From Xanthomonas fragariae (GTDB lineage Bacteria; Pseudomonadota; Gammaproteobacteria; Xanthomonadales; Xanthomonadaceae), in NCBI RefSeq assembly GCF_017603965.1, contig NZ_CP071955.1:1178001-1242000 (forward strand): a stretch of 64,000 bases of DNA, written 5' to 3'. The notes under the pieces are model-generated. The model searched no databases, had not been told where the DNA came from, and was given only the letters and a program-made list of their open reading frames with translations. Positions 29,001-37,941 of the stretch are shown one piece after another. The position numbers and the translations under genes were made by a program. Position 1 is the first letter of the stretch. Each line of letters opens with the position of its first letter.

Positions 29001-29667
29001 GCGCTTTGAAGTGGCCGACACCGGGCCGGGCATCAATGCCGAACAAAAGGCGCGACTATTCCAGCGCTTTGAACAAGGCGACGGTGCCAAGACCACTTCG
29101 CGCTATGGCGGCAGTGGCCTGGGACTGGCGATTTGTCAGGAACTGGCGATGGCGATGGACGGACATATCGAGGTGATCAGTCGTCTCGGCGCCGGTACGC
29201 GTTTTGTGGTGGATCTGCCGCTGCGCTGGGTGGCCTCCAACGCAACGTTTGGCGGCGAAGTCGCGCGTGCCGGCGCGGCGGTTGCACCGCAGCGCATCCT
29301 ATTGGTGGAAGACGACCCTACCATCGCTGAGGTCATCCTCGGCCTGCTGCGTTCGCAGGGCCACTCGGTAGTGCATGCGCCGCATGGCCTGGCCGCGTTG
29401 ACCGAAGCGGCCGACAACAGCTTTGACCTGGCCTTGCTGGATCTGGATTTGCCTGGCCTGGATGGATTCGCACTTGCGCGGCAGTTGCGCGTGTTTGGCT
29501 ACGACATGCCGCTGATTGCGGTGACCGCGCGCTCCGATGAAGCGGCCGAACCCACTGCGCAGGAGGCGGGGTTCGACAGTTTCCTGCGCAAGCCGCTCAC
29601 TGGAGACATGCTGGCCGACATCATTGCCGATACATTGCGAAGGGCGCGTCCGCGCGAGGATGGTTAG
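26056..29667 (+). CDS. Two-component hybrid sensor kinase with periplasmic propeller (1203 aa)
   Basis: Large one-piece sensory system of the BvgS-like/HTCS type common for sensing nutrients. After a signal sequence (about 1-38), the periplasmic part has many Reg_prop repeats (first ADGLPSNMVYGFDEDENGYLWLAS; later units with W-x-GT) forming two propellers up to about residue 690. A Y_Y_Y-type Ig-like domain (about 700-775) and one membrane helix (about 780-803) follow. The cytoplasmic part has a HisKA box LGHEVRTPMTGVLG (His about 841), HATPase (N-box LLNLLSNAIKFTERG about 953, G1 EVADTGPGI), and a receiver (ILLVEDDPTIAEV, Asp in LLDLDLPG about 1130, Lys in FLRKPLTG). It lacks an attached DNA-binding domain, so a partner regulator must lie elsewhere. 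Confidence 0.92.
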   Translation: MLQPKCLASRVLATTVIARCTLLVLVMLCGWPTLVLGGVPVLPQPRQLTVADGLPSNMVYGFDEDENGYLWLASSDGLARYDGRNYRIWRIEEGLRDNQVWAVHVDKRNRVWIGTGMAGLAMLDTARRTFTFYDGARYPQLRGAAIWNITSTEDGSIWFGTEINGLYRLRPDGSLDHFTHRADDPHSLPNDAIYRLDVDTEGNVWVGTADGAAHWTGKDFERQVFPDGTAQIITRLTADHDGSVWIGTSDDKLFRRDSNGGLSPHSWNTPAQYPVLGVLLRDHDGSYWLDTLAGLGHAIGKDVQNVPLYSLSAHGRIRPNWESAYQDREGGVWFASPNGGLWHLPSNWRRFTVVFNLIDDGGQGGNLATQAAAKSRDGRLWLVGTSGVLERVDPGIGKIERVLSTLGTASWANSVLEDRKGRVWVGQYAELLRFDPANGQLLSWNDGASRSSSAHQDAALDASQDSLQQTGDGHIWINTAVGLQERDEEGHVIRTVLRGSHGLDRDQVVHELQTGPEGNLWLATNRGVLQWNADSTRFEPIPGAPNEQIFTLRFSDSQVAWFAGLGELHRYLWKNGVLQHLDTVGAEQEFPALAPNGLVIDRDGVAWLSSMRGLIRVDPATRGVRVYGVHDGLPDPQFVPRSLVQSAKGLIVGATPDGLVIFDPAELKPNDRRLPLVIERVGLRRGERGLDLSHVEPLVVEDGDRDLHFVARLLSFADSESNGYRFRLSGYDPDWIDVGPSGERLFSRLPAGRYTLEVQGRTGDGIWSATQTVRFQVLPPWWLAPWGLVLLGLLALCVIAAAVLLYRRRLRRLNAWQLAVHKQELAEQASLAKTRFLATLGHEVRTPMTGVLGMSELLLKTSLDNKQRSYTESIRRAGAHLLRLVNDALDLARIESGRLELDLEPFSVRQLVAEVEALMAPLARERGLRFSLEVGLLGDITASGDSTRIRQILLNLLSNAIKFTERGVVGLKLTTLGSYQGLRFEVADTGPGINAEQKARLFQRFEQGDGAKTTSRYGGSGLGLAICQELAMAMDGHIEVISRLGAGTRFVVDLPLRWVASNATFGGEVARAGAAVAPQRILLVEDDPTIAEVILGLLRSQGHSVVHAPHGLAALTEAADNSFDLALLDLDLPGLDGFALARQLRVFGYDMPLIAVTARSDEAAEPTAQEAGFDSFLRKPLTGDMLADIIADTLRRARPREDG

Positions 29668-29759
29668 GCTTTGATAACCCGCGAGTGCGAGCGGGCGATG
29701 CCGCCCGATCTGCGCTAGCGCACAGGTGTCGCTTCAATGCCTGCAAACAGGTCAGGTCG

Positions 29760-30634
29760 CGACAGCGGCCATCGAGCCTGAGTCGCGAACGGCCAGGTCA
29801 GTGCAGGCGTACGTCTTGAAGCGATTCTGCAAACGCCAGCTGTCTCTGAAACGCTTGGAAAGCTCTATGTGATGCGCTTTTCGCAAATCGCTCACTCCCT
29901 GAGTAGTCATTGCCTCGCAATGCGCGTCTATTCCGCTACCTCTTCGACAGGGTGTGGGGTAGCCGAAGCGGCCGACCAGCTTCACCGCTCCACGTTTGGT
30001 GGCCATGCCGGCCAGCGCCACCGGTACCATCATCAGCCCGGGGCATTCATCGGGCTCATCCCTAAGCCCACTTGCAGCAACAACGGAATCGGCAACGGCA
30101 TCGAGCTGCTACCCACGCGTGCGAACAGATTGCCCAGAATGCCGATGCGATAACTGGCCACCTTGAACAAGGCCAGCGGAAACACAGTGTTGGTGGTGTT
30201 GCCTGCATGCAGCCCATAGCCGGCCAACGCCGTCAGCCCGCCGATCGCCAGCAGCATCACAAACCCGTGGCGCAGGCCGAGTTCGGAAATGCCGCCCAAG
30301 GCCAGCGACAGCGCCACCACGCCGAACGCCAGCATCAGATATCCGAACCGTCTTGAGCACCGCCAATCTGCCTACCGGCAGCAGCATTGCGCCGCCGACC
30401 CCTTGTACCACGCGCGCTGCCACCAACTGCGGCAATCGCTGCGCGGCTGCGCACAGCAACGAGCCCAGCGTGAACACGATGATCGCCGCCAGAAAGGTGC
30501 GTCGCGTGCCGAAGCGGTCTGCAATCCAGCCCGAGGCCGGGATGAACATCGCCACCGCCAGCGCATAACTGAAGACCACCGGAGGTCTGTTGATCGATAG
30601 AGCGCCCGCGCGCTATCGATCGCGCCTGGCTCAA
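29760..30634 (-). pseudogene. MFS drug-efflux-type transporter, broken
   Basis: Minus-strand pieces of a 14-helix MFS protein (EmrB/MdtD type): [33 protein letters not shown] with the MFS signature loop, and [22 protein letters not shown]. Then after a frame change, come helices with [23 protein letters not shown] and [34 protein letters not shown]. The middle (about helices 5-8) and the C-terminus are missing, and more than one frame is used. Not functional. Confidence 0.8.
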
Positions 30635-31695
30635 CGCTTGCTCAACGTCTGCACTGCTTCGACTAGCACACCGACGTGGTCCGGATTCATATCCGGCGAC
30701 ATGCCGTGGCCGAGGTTGAAGACGTGACCCTCGCGCGAGCCGCCGTTGCCTTTGGCGTAGCTGTCCAGGGTCTTGCCGACTTCAGCGCGGATCGCCTCCG
30801 GCGAGCCGTACAGGGTGGCCGGGTCCAGGTTGCCTTGCAGTGCGACGCGGCCGCCGCCGCGCTGGGCGGCATCTGCCAGCGAGATGGTCCAGTCCACGCC
30901 TATGGCTTCGGCGCCGCTGGCGGCCAGGTCGGCCACATACGCGCCATTGCCTTTGCCGAACAAGACCAGCGGGGTGCGCTCGGCACCGTCGCCACGTTCC
31001 AGCTCACGCGCGATGCGGGTGAGGTAGGGCAGCGAGAATTCGCGGTACATCGCAGGCGACAGCACGCCGCCCCAGGTGTCGAAAACCTGTAGCGCCTGTG
31101 CACCGGCTGCGCGTTGTGCGGACAGGTAGGCGATCACCGCATCGGTGACGGTGCCGAGCAAGTGGTGCAGCACGTCGGGCGCATTGAAGGCCATCGCCTT
31201 GATGCGCGCGTATTCCTTGCTGCCGGCGCCTTCGATCATGTAGCAGGCCAGTGTCCATGGGCTGCCGGAGAAGCCGATCAGCGGCACCGCGCCGTCGAGC
31301 TCGCGGCGGATCAGGCGCACCGCATCCATCACGTAACGCAGCTCGGTTTCCATGTCCGGCACGCCCAGGCGATGGATCGCGGCGGCATCGCGCACCGGAT
31401 GGCGAAACTTCGGGCCTTCGCCTTCGACGAAGTAAAGCTCAAGGCCCATCGCATCGGGAATGGTCAGGATGTCGGAGAACAGGATCGCCGCATCCAGCGG
31501 AAAGCGCTGCAGCGGCTGCAGCGTCACTTCGCAGGCAATGTCCGGGTTCTTGGCCATGCCCAAGAAGCTGCCGGCGCGTGCGCGGGTGGCGCGGTATTCC
31601 GGCAGATAGCGGCCGGCCTGACGCATCAGCCACACGGGCGTGCGGTCCACAGGCTGGCGGTCCAGGGCCCGCAACAGGCGATCGTTCTTGAGCAT
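30631..31695 (-). CDS. hemE: Uroporphyrinogen decarboxylase
   Basis: Decarboxylates uroporphyrinogen III to coproporphyrinogen III in heme synthesis, in the cytosol. 354 aa, the usual size. The N-terminal signature [16 protein letters not shown] (conserved Arg pair of the active site) is present. The catalytic Asp lies in [13 protein letters not shown], and [16 protein letters not shown] is the second family signature. The start at 31695 lies 9 bp after the WGR-protein stop, so the two are probably cotranscribed. Confidence 0.97.
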   Translation of the reverse strand: MLKNDRLLRALDRQPVDRTPVWLMRQAGRYLPEYRATRARAGSFLGMAKNPDIACEVTLQPLQRFPLDAAILFSDILTIPDAMGLELYFVEGEGPKFRHPVRDAAAIHRLGVPDMETELRYVMDAVRLIRRELDGAVPLIGFSGSPWTLACYMIEGAGSKEYARIKAMAFNAPDVLHHLLGTVTDAVIAYLSAQRAAGAQALQVFDTWGGVLSPAMYREFSLPYLTRIARELERGDGAERTPLVLFGKGNGAYVADLAASGAEAIGVDWTISLADAAQRGGGRVALQGNLDPATLYGSPEAIRAEVGKTLDSYAKGNGGSREGHVFNLGHGMSPDMNPDHVGVLVEAVQTLSKR

Positions 31696-31704
31696 TGGTG
31701 ATCC

Positions 31705-31956
31705 TCAGCGCGGCGCGTCGGCGCCGCCGGTAATAAGTTGGAAGCCGCGTTTGAGATGGGTGTCGCGCACCTTGTCGAAGGCGCGGTCGGCTTCATGCTG
31801 CTGCAGGTATTGGTCGCGTCGCAACTGGGTGCGTCCACCGATCTGGCCGCTCTCGCGCAGCAGTTGCCAACCGCCGAACAGATCCGGTTGCAGGGTCAGC
31901 TGGACGTAGCGGAGCGGCGCGTTGCCGCCAGGATCGTGTTGCAGAAGAATGCGCAT
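31705..31956 (-). CDS. WGR-domain protein, small
   Basis: 83 aa. The sequence RYVQLTLQPDLFGGWQLLRESGQIGGRTQLRRDQY is a WGR domain (Trp-Gly-Arg-like fold), a small module implicated in nucleic-acid binding in PARPs and MolR-type proteins. The ATG at 31956 gives MRILLQHDP; the frame is open upstream to 32064 but without conserved residues. It lies between aroB and hemE, 9 bp before the latter. Function is unknown; stand-alone WGR proteins next to hemE occur in xanthomonads. Confidence 0.8.
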   Translation of the reverse strand: MRILLQHDPGGNAPLRYVQLTLQPDLFGGWQLLRESGQIGGRTQLRRDQYLQQHEADRAFDKVRDTHLKRGFQLITGGADAPR

Positions 31957-32150
31957 AGGGCCGATTGTAGCTGGGCGCTGTTCAAAGCTGGGGGAGGCAA
32001 GGAGTGGGGCGTTGCGATTCGGGTCGACCGGCTGCCGGTCCGCACATAAAAGCGCACCGCGCACGGCATTGCGTCAGACCACCGCGCACACGGCAGCCAT
32101 CCGAATTGTCAGAACGGCTGCCGACGACTTCAGCCGTCACGCTTCAGCGA

Positions 32151-33278
32151 TCAGCGCGGTGCCCCTCCGCTCGCCAGAATCTGCAGCACCGCTGTTTCCT
32201 CGACATCGGGCACGACTTGGGCCTTGCCGATGCCGCGCCACAACACCAGACGCAAGCGGCCGGAGATGTTCTTCTTGTCCAGCCGCATGCGCCCCAGCAG
32301 GGCCTCCGGCGACAGGCCGGCCGGGATCTCGGTTGGCAGCTCGAAGTCGTGCAGCAGGGCGCGCAGCGCCTCGGTGTCCTGCGCATCGCTCATGCCCAGC
32401 GCGGTCGACAAACGGGCCGCCAGCACCATGCCGACCGCGACCGCTTCGCCATGGTTGAGGTTGTCGTTGCCGGACGCGCCGTAGCCTTGTTCGGTCTCGA
32501 TCGCGTGGCCGAAGGTGTGGCCCAGATTGAGCAAGGCGCGCTCGCCTTTTTCCAGCGGATCGCGCGCGACGATCTCGGCCTTGTGTTCGCAGCTGCGCGC
32601 GATGGCCTGCGCCAGCGCGGCGGCTTCACTGTCCAGCAAGGCGCGGCGTTCGGCGTGCAGCCACTGGAAAAACAGCGGGTCGCCGATGGCGCCGTACTTG
32701 ATCACCTCGGCCAGGCCGGCGCGTAGCTCGCGCCCGGGCAGGGTGCGCAAGGTGTCGGTATCGGCGATTACTGCGCGCGGCGGGTGGAACGCGCCGACCA
32801 GATTCTTGCCCTGCGGGATGTCCACCGCAGTCTTGCCGCCGACCGACGAGTCCACCATCGCCAGCAGGCTGGTGGGCAGTTGCACGCAATCTACCCCGCG
32901 CATCCAGCAGGCCGCTGCGAAGCCGGCCAGATCGCCCACTACGCCGCCGCCCAGTGCGAACACGCAGGCGTCGCGGGTGGCGCCCAACTCGGCCAACGCG
33001 GTGATCGCAGCGCCGAAGTTGTCCAGCGTCTTGGAAGCTTCACCGGCTGCGATGACCAACTCGCCGATCTGCAGATCCGTGCGCGCCTGCAGCAGCGCGC
33101 CGCGCACGCCGGCTGCGTAATGCGGGGCAACTTGCGAATCGCTGAGCAGCAGCACGTGGCGCCCGCGCACATGGCTGGCCAGGCGCGCGCCGTCGGCAAG
33201 CAGGCCTGGGGCAATGGTGATGGTGTAAGGCTGCGCGCCGTCGACATCGACGCTGCGCCAGGAACGTGGAAGTATCAT
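32151..33278 (-). CDS. aroB: 3-dehydroquinate synthase
   Basis: Second step of the shikimate pathway: DAHP to 3-dehydroquinate, using NAD and a divalent metal. 375 aa. Conserved elements: [11 protein letters not shown], the NAD-binding glycines in [33 protein letters not shown], the metal ligands in [10 protein letters not shown] (Glu), and [13 protein letters not shown] (His). The start at 33278 overlaps the aroK stop by 4 nt (ATGA), which settles the choice over the upstream ATG at 33302. Operon aroK-aroB is standard. Confidence 0.97.
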   Translation of the reverse strand: MILPRSWRSVDVDGAQPYTITIAPGLLADGARLASHVRGRHVLLLSDSQVAPHYAAGVRGALLQARTDLQIGELVIAAGEASKTLDNFGAAITALAELGATRDACVFALGGGVVGDLAGFAAACWMRGVDCVQLPTSLLAMVDSSVGGKTAVDIPQGKNLVGAFHPPRAVIADTDTLRTLPGRELRAGLAEVIKYGAIGDPLFFQWLHAERRALLDSEAAALAQAIARSCEHKAEIVARDPLEKGERALLNLGHTFGHAIETEQGYGASGNDNLNHGEAVAVGMVLAARLSTALGMSDAQDTEALRALLHDFELPTEIPAGLSPEALLGRMRLDKKNISGRLRLVLWRGIGKAQVVPDVEETAVLQILASGGAPR

Positions 33279-33817
33279 GCGGGGGTACTCGACATGCGCC
33301 ATTGCGCCGCCAGGCGCGACACCAGCTGCGCGGTGGCCTCGGCGGGGGAAAGATGATCGGTTTCCAGGCTGAGGTCGGCGACCTCCTGGTACAGCGGTGT
33401 GCGCTGCGCGGCCATCGCGTGCAGCACCTGCTCGCGGTCGGCGCGATACAGCAGCGGGCGATTGCGATCGCGCGCCAGCCGCGTCAACTGCGCCGGCACG
33501 CCGACGTGCAGATACACCACAAAACCGCGCTCGCGGATGCGTTGGCGGTTGAGCGGATCCAGCACTGCGCCGCCACCGGTGGAAATCAGCTTGTTATGCT
33601 GTTCCAGTAGCGCCCGCAGGATCTCGACTTCATGCTGCCGAAACCGCGCTTCGCCGTGCTTTTCGAAGATGGCCGGGATGCTGCTGCCGACGTGTTCGAC
33701 GATGGCCTGATCCACGTCGACGAAGTCCAGCCCGAAGCGCTCGGCCAAGCGACGACCGACGCAGCTTTTTCCGGCGCCCATCGGGCCGACCATCACGAGA
33801 TTGGGTGCGGGGTTCAT
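33275..33817 (-). CDS. aroK: Shikimate kinase
   Basis: Phosphorylates shikimate with ATP. 180 aa from [11 protein letters not shown] at 33817; an earlier ATG (33835) would add six residues. Walker A is [12 protein letters not shown] (residues 10-20). Shikimate-binding Asp/Arg lie in FVDVDQAI and the FRQHEVE region, GGGAVLD is the family Gly motif, and the lid has RDRNRPLL. It precedes and overlaps aroB by 4 nt. Confidence 0.96.
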   Translation of the reverse strand: MNPAPNLVMVGPMGAGKSCVGRRLAERFGLDFVDVDQAIVEHVGSSIPAIFEKHGEARFRQHEVEILRALLEQHNKLISTGGGAVLDPLNRQRIRERGFVVYLHVGVPAQLTRLARDRNRPLLYRADREQVLHAMAAQRTPLYQEVADLSLETDHLSPAEATAQLVSRLAAQWRMSSTPA

Positions 33818-33978
33818 GCGCAGGGATCGTAGCATTCACGCCATCGGGCTGGGCCGATCAGGGGTAGTTGAAACCATTTCCGGGCGTGACTGTCCGTTGC
33901 ACGCTTCGGCAGGGCCACAGGCCGCCGCTGTGTGGAGATCGACAGCGGCGACAGCGGCAGCGGATCAGTGACTGACAC

Positions 33979-34135
33979 AACGTAGCGAGCAATCGTCATG
34001 TGGGTGCAAACGGCCCACTCAGACCCGGAGCGTTAAAGCGTTACATGCCGCACCACGCACCACGCACCACGCACCACGCACCACGCACTTGCCACGCCCA
34101 CCTTGCGGTGAGCGCAGGCCTTTGACGGTCGCGCA
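33979..34135 (-). repeat. Degenerate 142-bp MITE with internal heptamer array
   Basis: The pieces CGTAGCGAGCAATCGTCATGTGGGTGC, GTTACATGCCG and CACCTTGCGGTGAGCGCAGG match the reverse orientation of the 142-bp MITE in order, but the terminal repeats are lost. Its middle is replaced by a CACCACG array (34051-34085). It lies just upstream of pdxH. Confidence 0.7.
34051..34085. repeat. Heptamer tandem repeat (CACCACG) x5
   Basis: Five perfect copies of the 7-bp unit CACCACG inside the degenerate MITE, ending CACTT. Copy number is likely variable between strains. Confidence 0.9.
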
Positions 34136-34195
34136 TAGGCCAAATGCAGGAGATGCGTCCACAATAGCCGCCAATCTTGCTGCCCACGCACCGTC

Positions 34196-34795
34196 ATGAC
34201 CGATCTGTACGCAGAAGCCCTTGCCACCTTTACCGCGCTGTACGCCGAGGCACGTAACAGCGCCGAACTCGAAGCCAGTGCAATGACCGTAGCCACTGCC
34301 AACCTGGATGGCCGGCCGAGCGCGCGCACCGTGTTGCTCAAGGGCTTCGATGCACGCGGGTTCGTTTTCTACACCCATCTGGACAGCGCCAAGGGCCGCG
34401 ATCTGCAGATCCATCCGCAGGCGGCGCTGCTGTTTCTGTGGCGCAGCCTGCGCGAGGCCGGCGTGCAGGTGCGCATCGAAGGCGGCGTGCAGTTGGTGAG
34501 CGCGGAAGAATCCGATGCCTACTTCGCTTCGCGCCCGCGCATGAGCCAGATCGGCGCCTGGGCCTCGCTGCAGTCGCAGACGCTGGGCTCGCGCGAGGAG
34601 TTCGACGCGGCCATCGCCAAGGTCGAAGCCACCTTCGCGGGCCGCGACGTGCCTCGCCCTGATGGCTGGGGCGGCTTCAGGGTGGTGCCGCAGGCGTTCG
34701 AGTTCTGGTACGGCGCCAAGTTTCGCCTGCACGAGCGTTGGCGTTATGAAGCCGATGCGGCAAGCCATTGGAGCAAGCGGATGCTGTATCCGTAA
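34196..34795 (+). CDS. pdxH: Pyridoxamine 5'-phosphate oxidase
   Basis: FMN enzyme that oxidises pyridoxamine/pyridoxine phosphate to pyridoxal phosphate (vitamin B6). 199 aa. The FMN-binding fold is visible in [38 protein letters not shown] and the C-terminal signature in [15 protein letters not shown]. The C-terminus SKRMLYP is the conserved RLxP-like end. The start [12 protein letters not shown] at 34196 has no strong Shine-Dalgarno. The gene stands alone, with a MITE relic immediately upstream. Confidence 0.96.
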   Translation: MTDLYAEALATFTALYAEARNSAELEASAMTVATANLDGRPSARTVLLKGFDARGFVFYTHLDSAKGRDLQIHPQAALLFLWRSLREAGVQVRIEGGVQLVSAEESDAYFASRPRMSQIGAWASLQSQTLGSREEFDAAIAKVEATFAGRDVPRPDGWGGFRVVPQAFEFWYGAKFRLHERWRYEADAASHWSKRMLYP

Positions 34796-35081
34796 GCCTG
34801 CTGGCCTGCTGGTGGGTGCGCGCGGCGCTTGACGCAGATCTGCCGGCATTGTTGGCATTGCGCCTGACCTTGCCGCCGGACGCCGAAGACAGCGCCGCCC
34901 AGGTTGCGCATGCGGCGTGTGGCTTGAGTCAGCTGAACGGCGGTCTGCGTCCCCCTGGCGCTTGCCTGACCAGCCGCCGGGCAGCCTTTCTGCCGGTCGC
35001 GAACAGTCTGTAGTATGTCCGCCCATCGCATGACTATTGCTGCATAACCACCGCTGCATGACCATAAGGACAGGACATCGT

Positions 35082-35498
35082 ATGACGCAGTACACCACTG
35101 TCGAATTGCACGGCCTGCTGGCCGAGCGCTACCGCGACCAGCCGATCGAGATCGAACTGATCGACGGGCTGGAGCCAGCCATCAACCTCACCCTGGCCGA
35201 CCACGGCGACATGCAGATCCAGGTCGCCGCGTCCGGCTCGCAGGTGTTTGTTTCCACGCTGCTGGCCAATGCCGACCAAGTGAGCGATCGCGCGGCCTTC
35301 AACGACGCCTGCCTGCGGCTCAATCCGCTCAATCCGTTGTCCAACCTGGGTCTGGTGCAGGTCGACGGCAAAGATTGCTACGTGGTCTTCGGCGAATTGT
35401 CGGCGTCTTCCACGCTCGATCAGATCGATGAAGAAATCCAGACCCTGGCGGCCAATACGCTGGATGCCGCCGAATCTCTCAAGCCGTTCTTTTCCTAA
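35082..35498 (+). CDS. DUF2170 protein (YjfI-like)
   Basis: 138 aa, acidic, cytosolic, no membrane segment. Similar in layout to E. coli YjfI: first gene of a cluster that includes a PspA-type protein, DUF2491, DUF350, DUF1190 and an ATP-grasp ligase. AAGGACAGGA precedes the ATG. The function is unknown; the neighbours suggest envelope-stress work. The segment LRLNPLNPLSNLGLV is the most distinctive. It is 12 bp before pspA. Confidence 0.82.
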   Translation: MTQYTTVELHGLLAERYRDQPIEIELIDGLEPAINLTLADHGDMQIQVAASGSQVFVSTLLANADQVSDRAAFNDACLRLNPLNPLSNLGLVQVDGKDCYVVFGELSASSTLDQIDEEIQTLAANTLDAAESLKPFFS

Positions 35499-35510
35499 AG
35501 GCGTGTTGTC

Positions 35511-36284
35511 ATGAGTATTTTTTCCAAGCTGATCACGCTGCTGCGTGGCACTGCACACGAAACCGGCCAGAAAGCGGTCGACGCCAACGCGCTGCGCATC
35601 CTGGATCAGGAAATGCGCGATGCCGGCGCCCAGCTCACGCGCTCGCGCGAGGAGCTGACCAAGCTGATGGCGCAGAGTAAACTGGCCCAGCAGAAGATCG
35701 ACGCCCGCGCCGGCAAGATGGCCGAGTACACGCGCTATATCGAAGGTGCGCTGGCCAAGAACGACGAGGCGCTGGCGCACGATGTGGCGGCCAAGCTGGC
35801 TGCGCTGGAAAGCGAAGATGCAGGCGACAAGGCGTCCAAGACCGCGCTCGACCAGTCGGTGGTGACGCTCAAGGCCACAATCCAGAAGACCGAAAACCAG
35901 CTGCGCGGCATGCGTCAGCAGATCGATACGGTCAAGGCCACCGACGCGGTGCAGAAGGCACAGGCAGCAATTGCTGCGCGGCATTCCGGTGCCAGCAGCA
36001 AGATGGGCTCGGCACTGGAATCGCTGGAGCGTATCAAGGCGCGTCAGGCCGAAACCTCTGCGCGCATCGAGTCGGCCGAAGAGCTGGAATCGTCCACCGG
36101 CGATGGCGATCTGAATCGGCGTCTGGCCGCGGCTGGACTGATGGAAGGCGAATCCAACGCCGCCGCGGTGCTGGCACGCTTCAAGAAGCCGGCAGCCCAG
36201 CTTGGCCATGACGCTGTCAGCGGCAATGCGCCGCTGCTCGGCCAGGTGCGCGACGTGCAGCAGGTTCCGCGCAGCGACAACTGA
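35511..36284 (+). CDS. PspA/IM30-family protein (YjfJ-like)
   Basis: 257 aa, almost wholly helical coiled coil, as in PspA/Vipp1, which bind the inner face of the membrane and repair or stabilise it under stress. The N-terminal amphipathic stretch MSIFSKLITLLRGTAHETG is a typical membrane anchor. Long heptad-rich helices (LTRSREELTKLMAQSKLAQQKID and following) continue to about residue 200. It is the second gene of the yjf-like operon; no pspF or pspBC is adjacent. Confidence 0.88.
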   Translation: MSIFSKLITLLRGTAHETGQKAVDANALRILDQEMRDAGAQLTRSREELTKLMAQSKLAQQKIDARAGKMAEYTRYIEGALAKNDEALAHDVAAKLAALESEDAGDKASKTALDQSVVTLKATIQKTENQLRGMRQQIDTVKATDAVQKAQAAIAARHSGASSKMGSALESLERIKARQAETSARIESAEELESSTGDGDLNRRLAAAGLMEGESNAAAVLARFKKPAAQLGHDAVSGNAPLLGQVRDVQQVPRSDN

Positions 36285-36351
36285 TCCACCGCACGGCACA
36301 GGACGCGCCATGATTATCGTCGGACGGTTTTCCAAGTAATGATTGCGGCGC

Positions 36352-36640
36352 CATGTGCGCCGCGTCAGCCGGATCTTGGTGGCGCTGGCGCACATGGTGC
36401 TGAGTCGCACGCTGTTGATGGCTGGCGAGCACGAGCGCGTCCGCCTGCACGCGTTTGCGCACTATTCCATGACCACCGTCACCCCCATCGGCTACGGCGG
36501 CCTGTGACCTGGGTTGCTGGCCGGGCGTTATCTTGCCGTGTTCGTGTTGATGCCGTGCGCGGTGGTGCCGTTGGCCACGGTGCTGGCCAGACCAGCTGCA
36601 TGCGCATTACTTTCTGGAGGCGGCACCATATGGCTGCTGG
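36352..36640 (+). pseudogene. Remnant of a voltage-gated-like K+ channel
   Basis: One frame reads RRVSRILVALAHMVLSRTLLM, HYSMTTVTPIGYGGL, an in-frame TGA, then LLAGRYLAVFVLMPCAVVPLATVLAR. The first block is a pore helix with a GYG selectivity filter, and the second is the last transmembrane helix. The end needs another frame (ITFWRRHHMA). Upstream voltage-sensor helices are absent. Not functional. In the operon it lies where related clusters encode an ion channel. Confidence 0.78.
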
Positions 36641-36808
36641 GCTTGCGCCCGACCGATGGCGCGTTGCGGTTGAACCCGCCAGCACATACCGCTGGGTCGG
36701 TCGGCGCCATGCTGTATTACTTGGCCGAGCAGCGCGCGACTGCGCATGCCATCGCATGGCAAGCTCTGCGCACTGCGGTCGTTTCCACTTCCCCATGCCA
36801 CAAGGCGC

Positions 36809-37486
36809 ATGACGATGAGTTTTTTCAGCAAGTTGTTCGGTCAACCGCAACCGCTGCCGCTGCCTACTTCCGGCACCGGTGCGATCGGTCACACCCTGCC
36901 TCTTGGCCTGCGTATCGGCGGCCAGGTGGAGATCGACACCACCCTGTACCGCATGGCGCCCGACGCCATGACCGCCGAGTTGCCGGGGGGGCATCAAGGC
37001 ATTCCGTGCTATGGCCATGTCGATCTGGGCGACGGCTATTGCTTGCACCGCTTCTATCTGGATGACGACGCCTTGCTGCAGGTCACCACGGTGGGCGGCG
37101 ATCTGGAAGCGATGAAGGCGTTCGTGTATTGCGAGACGGTCAACCCGCCCAGCAAGCAGGCGTTTCAGGAGTTCGTGATGCAGCATCCGCATCTGGGTGC
37201 GGCACAGATCGAGTACGCCGGCAAGCGCTGGCAGCGTGCCACGCAGTCCACCGATGACATGGCCCGAATTCCGCCGATCGCCTACGACGAGGTGCTGTAC
37301 CGCTATCAGCCGCCGCGTCGCGATGGCGATCTGACCCACTACGCCATGCTGTATAGCCGCGACGTGCCCGAGTTGCAGCGCGAAGAATTCTTGCTGGTCA
37401 CTGGCGAGGATTCCGGCCCCAACGAATTCTGCGTCACCTATGCGGTCGGCATCGATGTCACCGTGGCCGATCTCGATATCACCTGA
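36809..37486 (+). CDS. DUF2491 protein (YjfK-like)
   Basis: 225 aa, starting MTMSFFSKLFG (second start MSFFSKLFG at 36815 possible), preceded by AAGG. Soluble beta-rich protein of unknown function, present in yjf-type clusters together with PspA, DUF350 and DUF1190 proteins. Characteristic: LHRFYLDDDALLQV and YAMLYSRD. No membrane segment. The 38-bp gap to the DUF350 gene is compatible with one transcript. Confidence 0.85.
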   Translation: MTMSFFSKLFGQPQPLPLPTSGTGAIGHTLPLGLRIGGQVEIDTTLYRMAPDAMTAELPGGHQGIPCYGHVDLGDGYCLHRFYLDDDALLQVTTVGGDLEAMKAFVYCETVNPPSKQAFQEFVMQHPHLGAAQIEYAGKRWQRATQSTDDMARIPPIAYDEVLYRYQPPRRDGDLTHYAMLYSRDVPELQREEFLLVTGEDSGPNEFCVTYAVGIDVTVADLDIT

Positions 37487-37524
37487 GCGTGCGCGCTCGT
37501 CTTCCACTTAACCTTGGCGCTGTC

Positions 37525-37929
37525 ATGAACCCGATCAACCTGCAGAGTTTCGTCGCGTTTGTTTCCTATTTCGCCACTGGCCTGGGCGTGTTGGTCGCCT
37601 CGGTGGTGCTGGTGACCCTGGTCACCCCGCACAAGGACTTCGCCTTGCTGCGTCAGGGCAATGTGGCCGCTGCCACCGCGCTGGCCGGCAATCTGATCGG
37701 TGTGGCGCTGCCGCTGCATTCGGCCATCACCCATTCGGTGAGCCTGGTCGATGCGCTGATCTGGGGCATGGTCGCCTGCGGCATCCAGATCGTGGCGTAT
37801 ATGTTGGCCAATCTCGTAGCCGGGCGCATCTCGCGGCAGATCACCGACAACGTCACCGCGGCGGGCATCTTTTCGGCCGGCGTGTCGATCGCGGTCGGCC
37901 TGATCAACGCCGCGGCGATCACGCCGTAA
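37525..37929 (+). CDS. DUF350 membrane protein (YjfL-like)
   Basis: 134 aa with four hydrophobic helices (around 10-35, 50-70, 77-100, 110-132). DUF350 proteins are small inner-membrane proteins of unknown function that co-occur with PspA-like and ATP-grasp proteins. Conserved pieces: NVAAATALAGNLIGVALPLHSA, and QIVAYMLANLV. It is 12 bp before the DUF1190 lipoprotein. Confidence 0.88.
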   Translation: MNPINLQSFVAFVSYFATGLGVLVASVVLVTLVTPHKDFALLRQGNVAAATALAGNLIGVALPLHSAITHSVSLVDALIWGMVACGIQIVAYMLANLVAGRISRQITDNVTAAGIFSAGVSIAVGLINAAAITP

Positions 37930-37941
37930 CGGAGCGCAGGC

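Noticed and set aside
34051..34085. CRISPR array
   Set aside because: Direct heptamer repeats without spacers; a minisatellite, not CRISPR.
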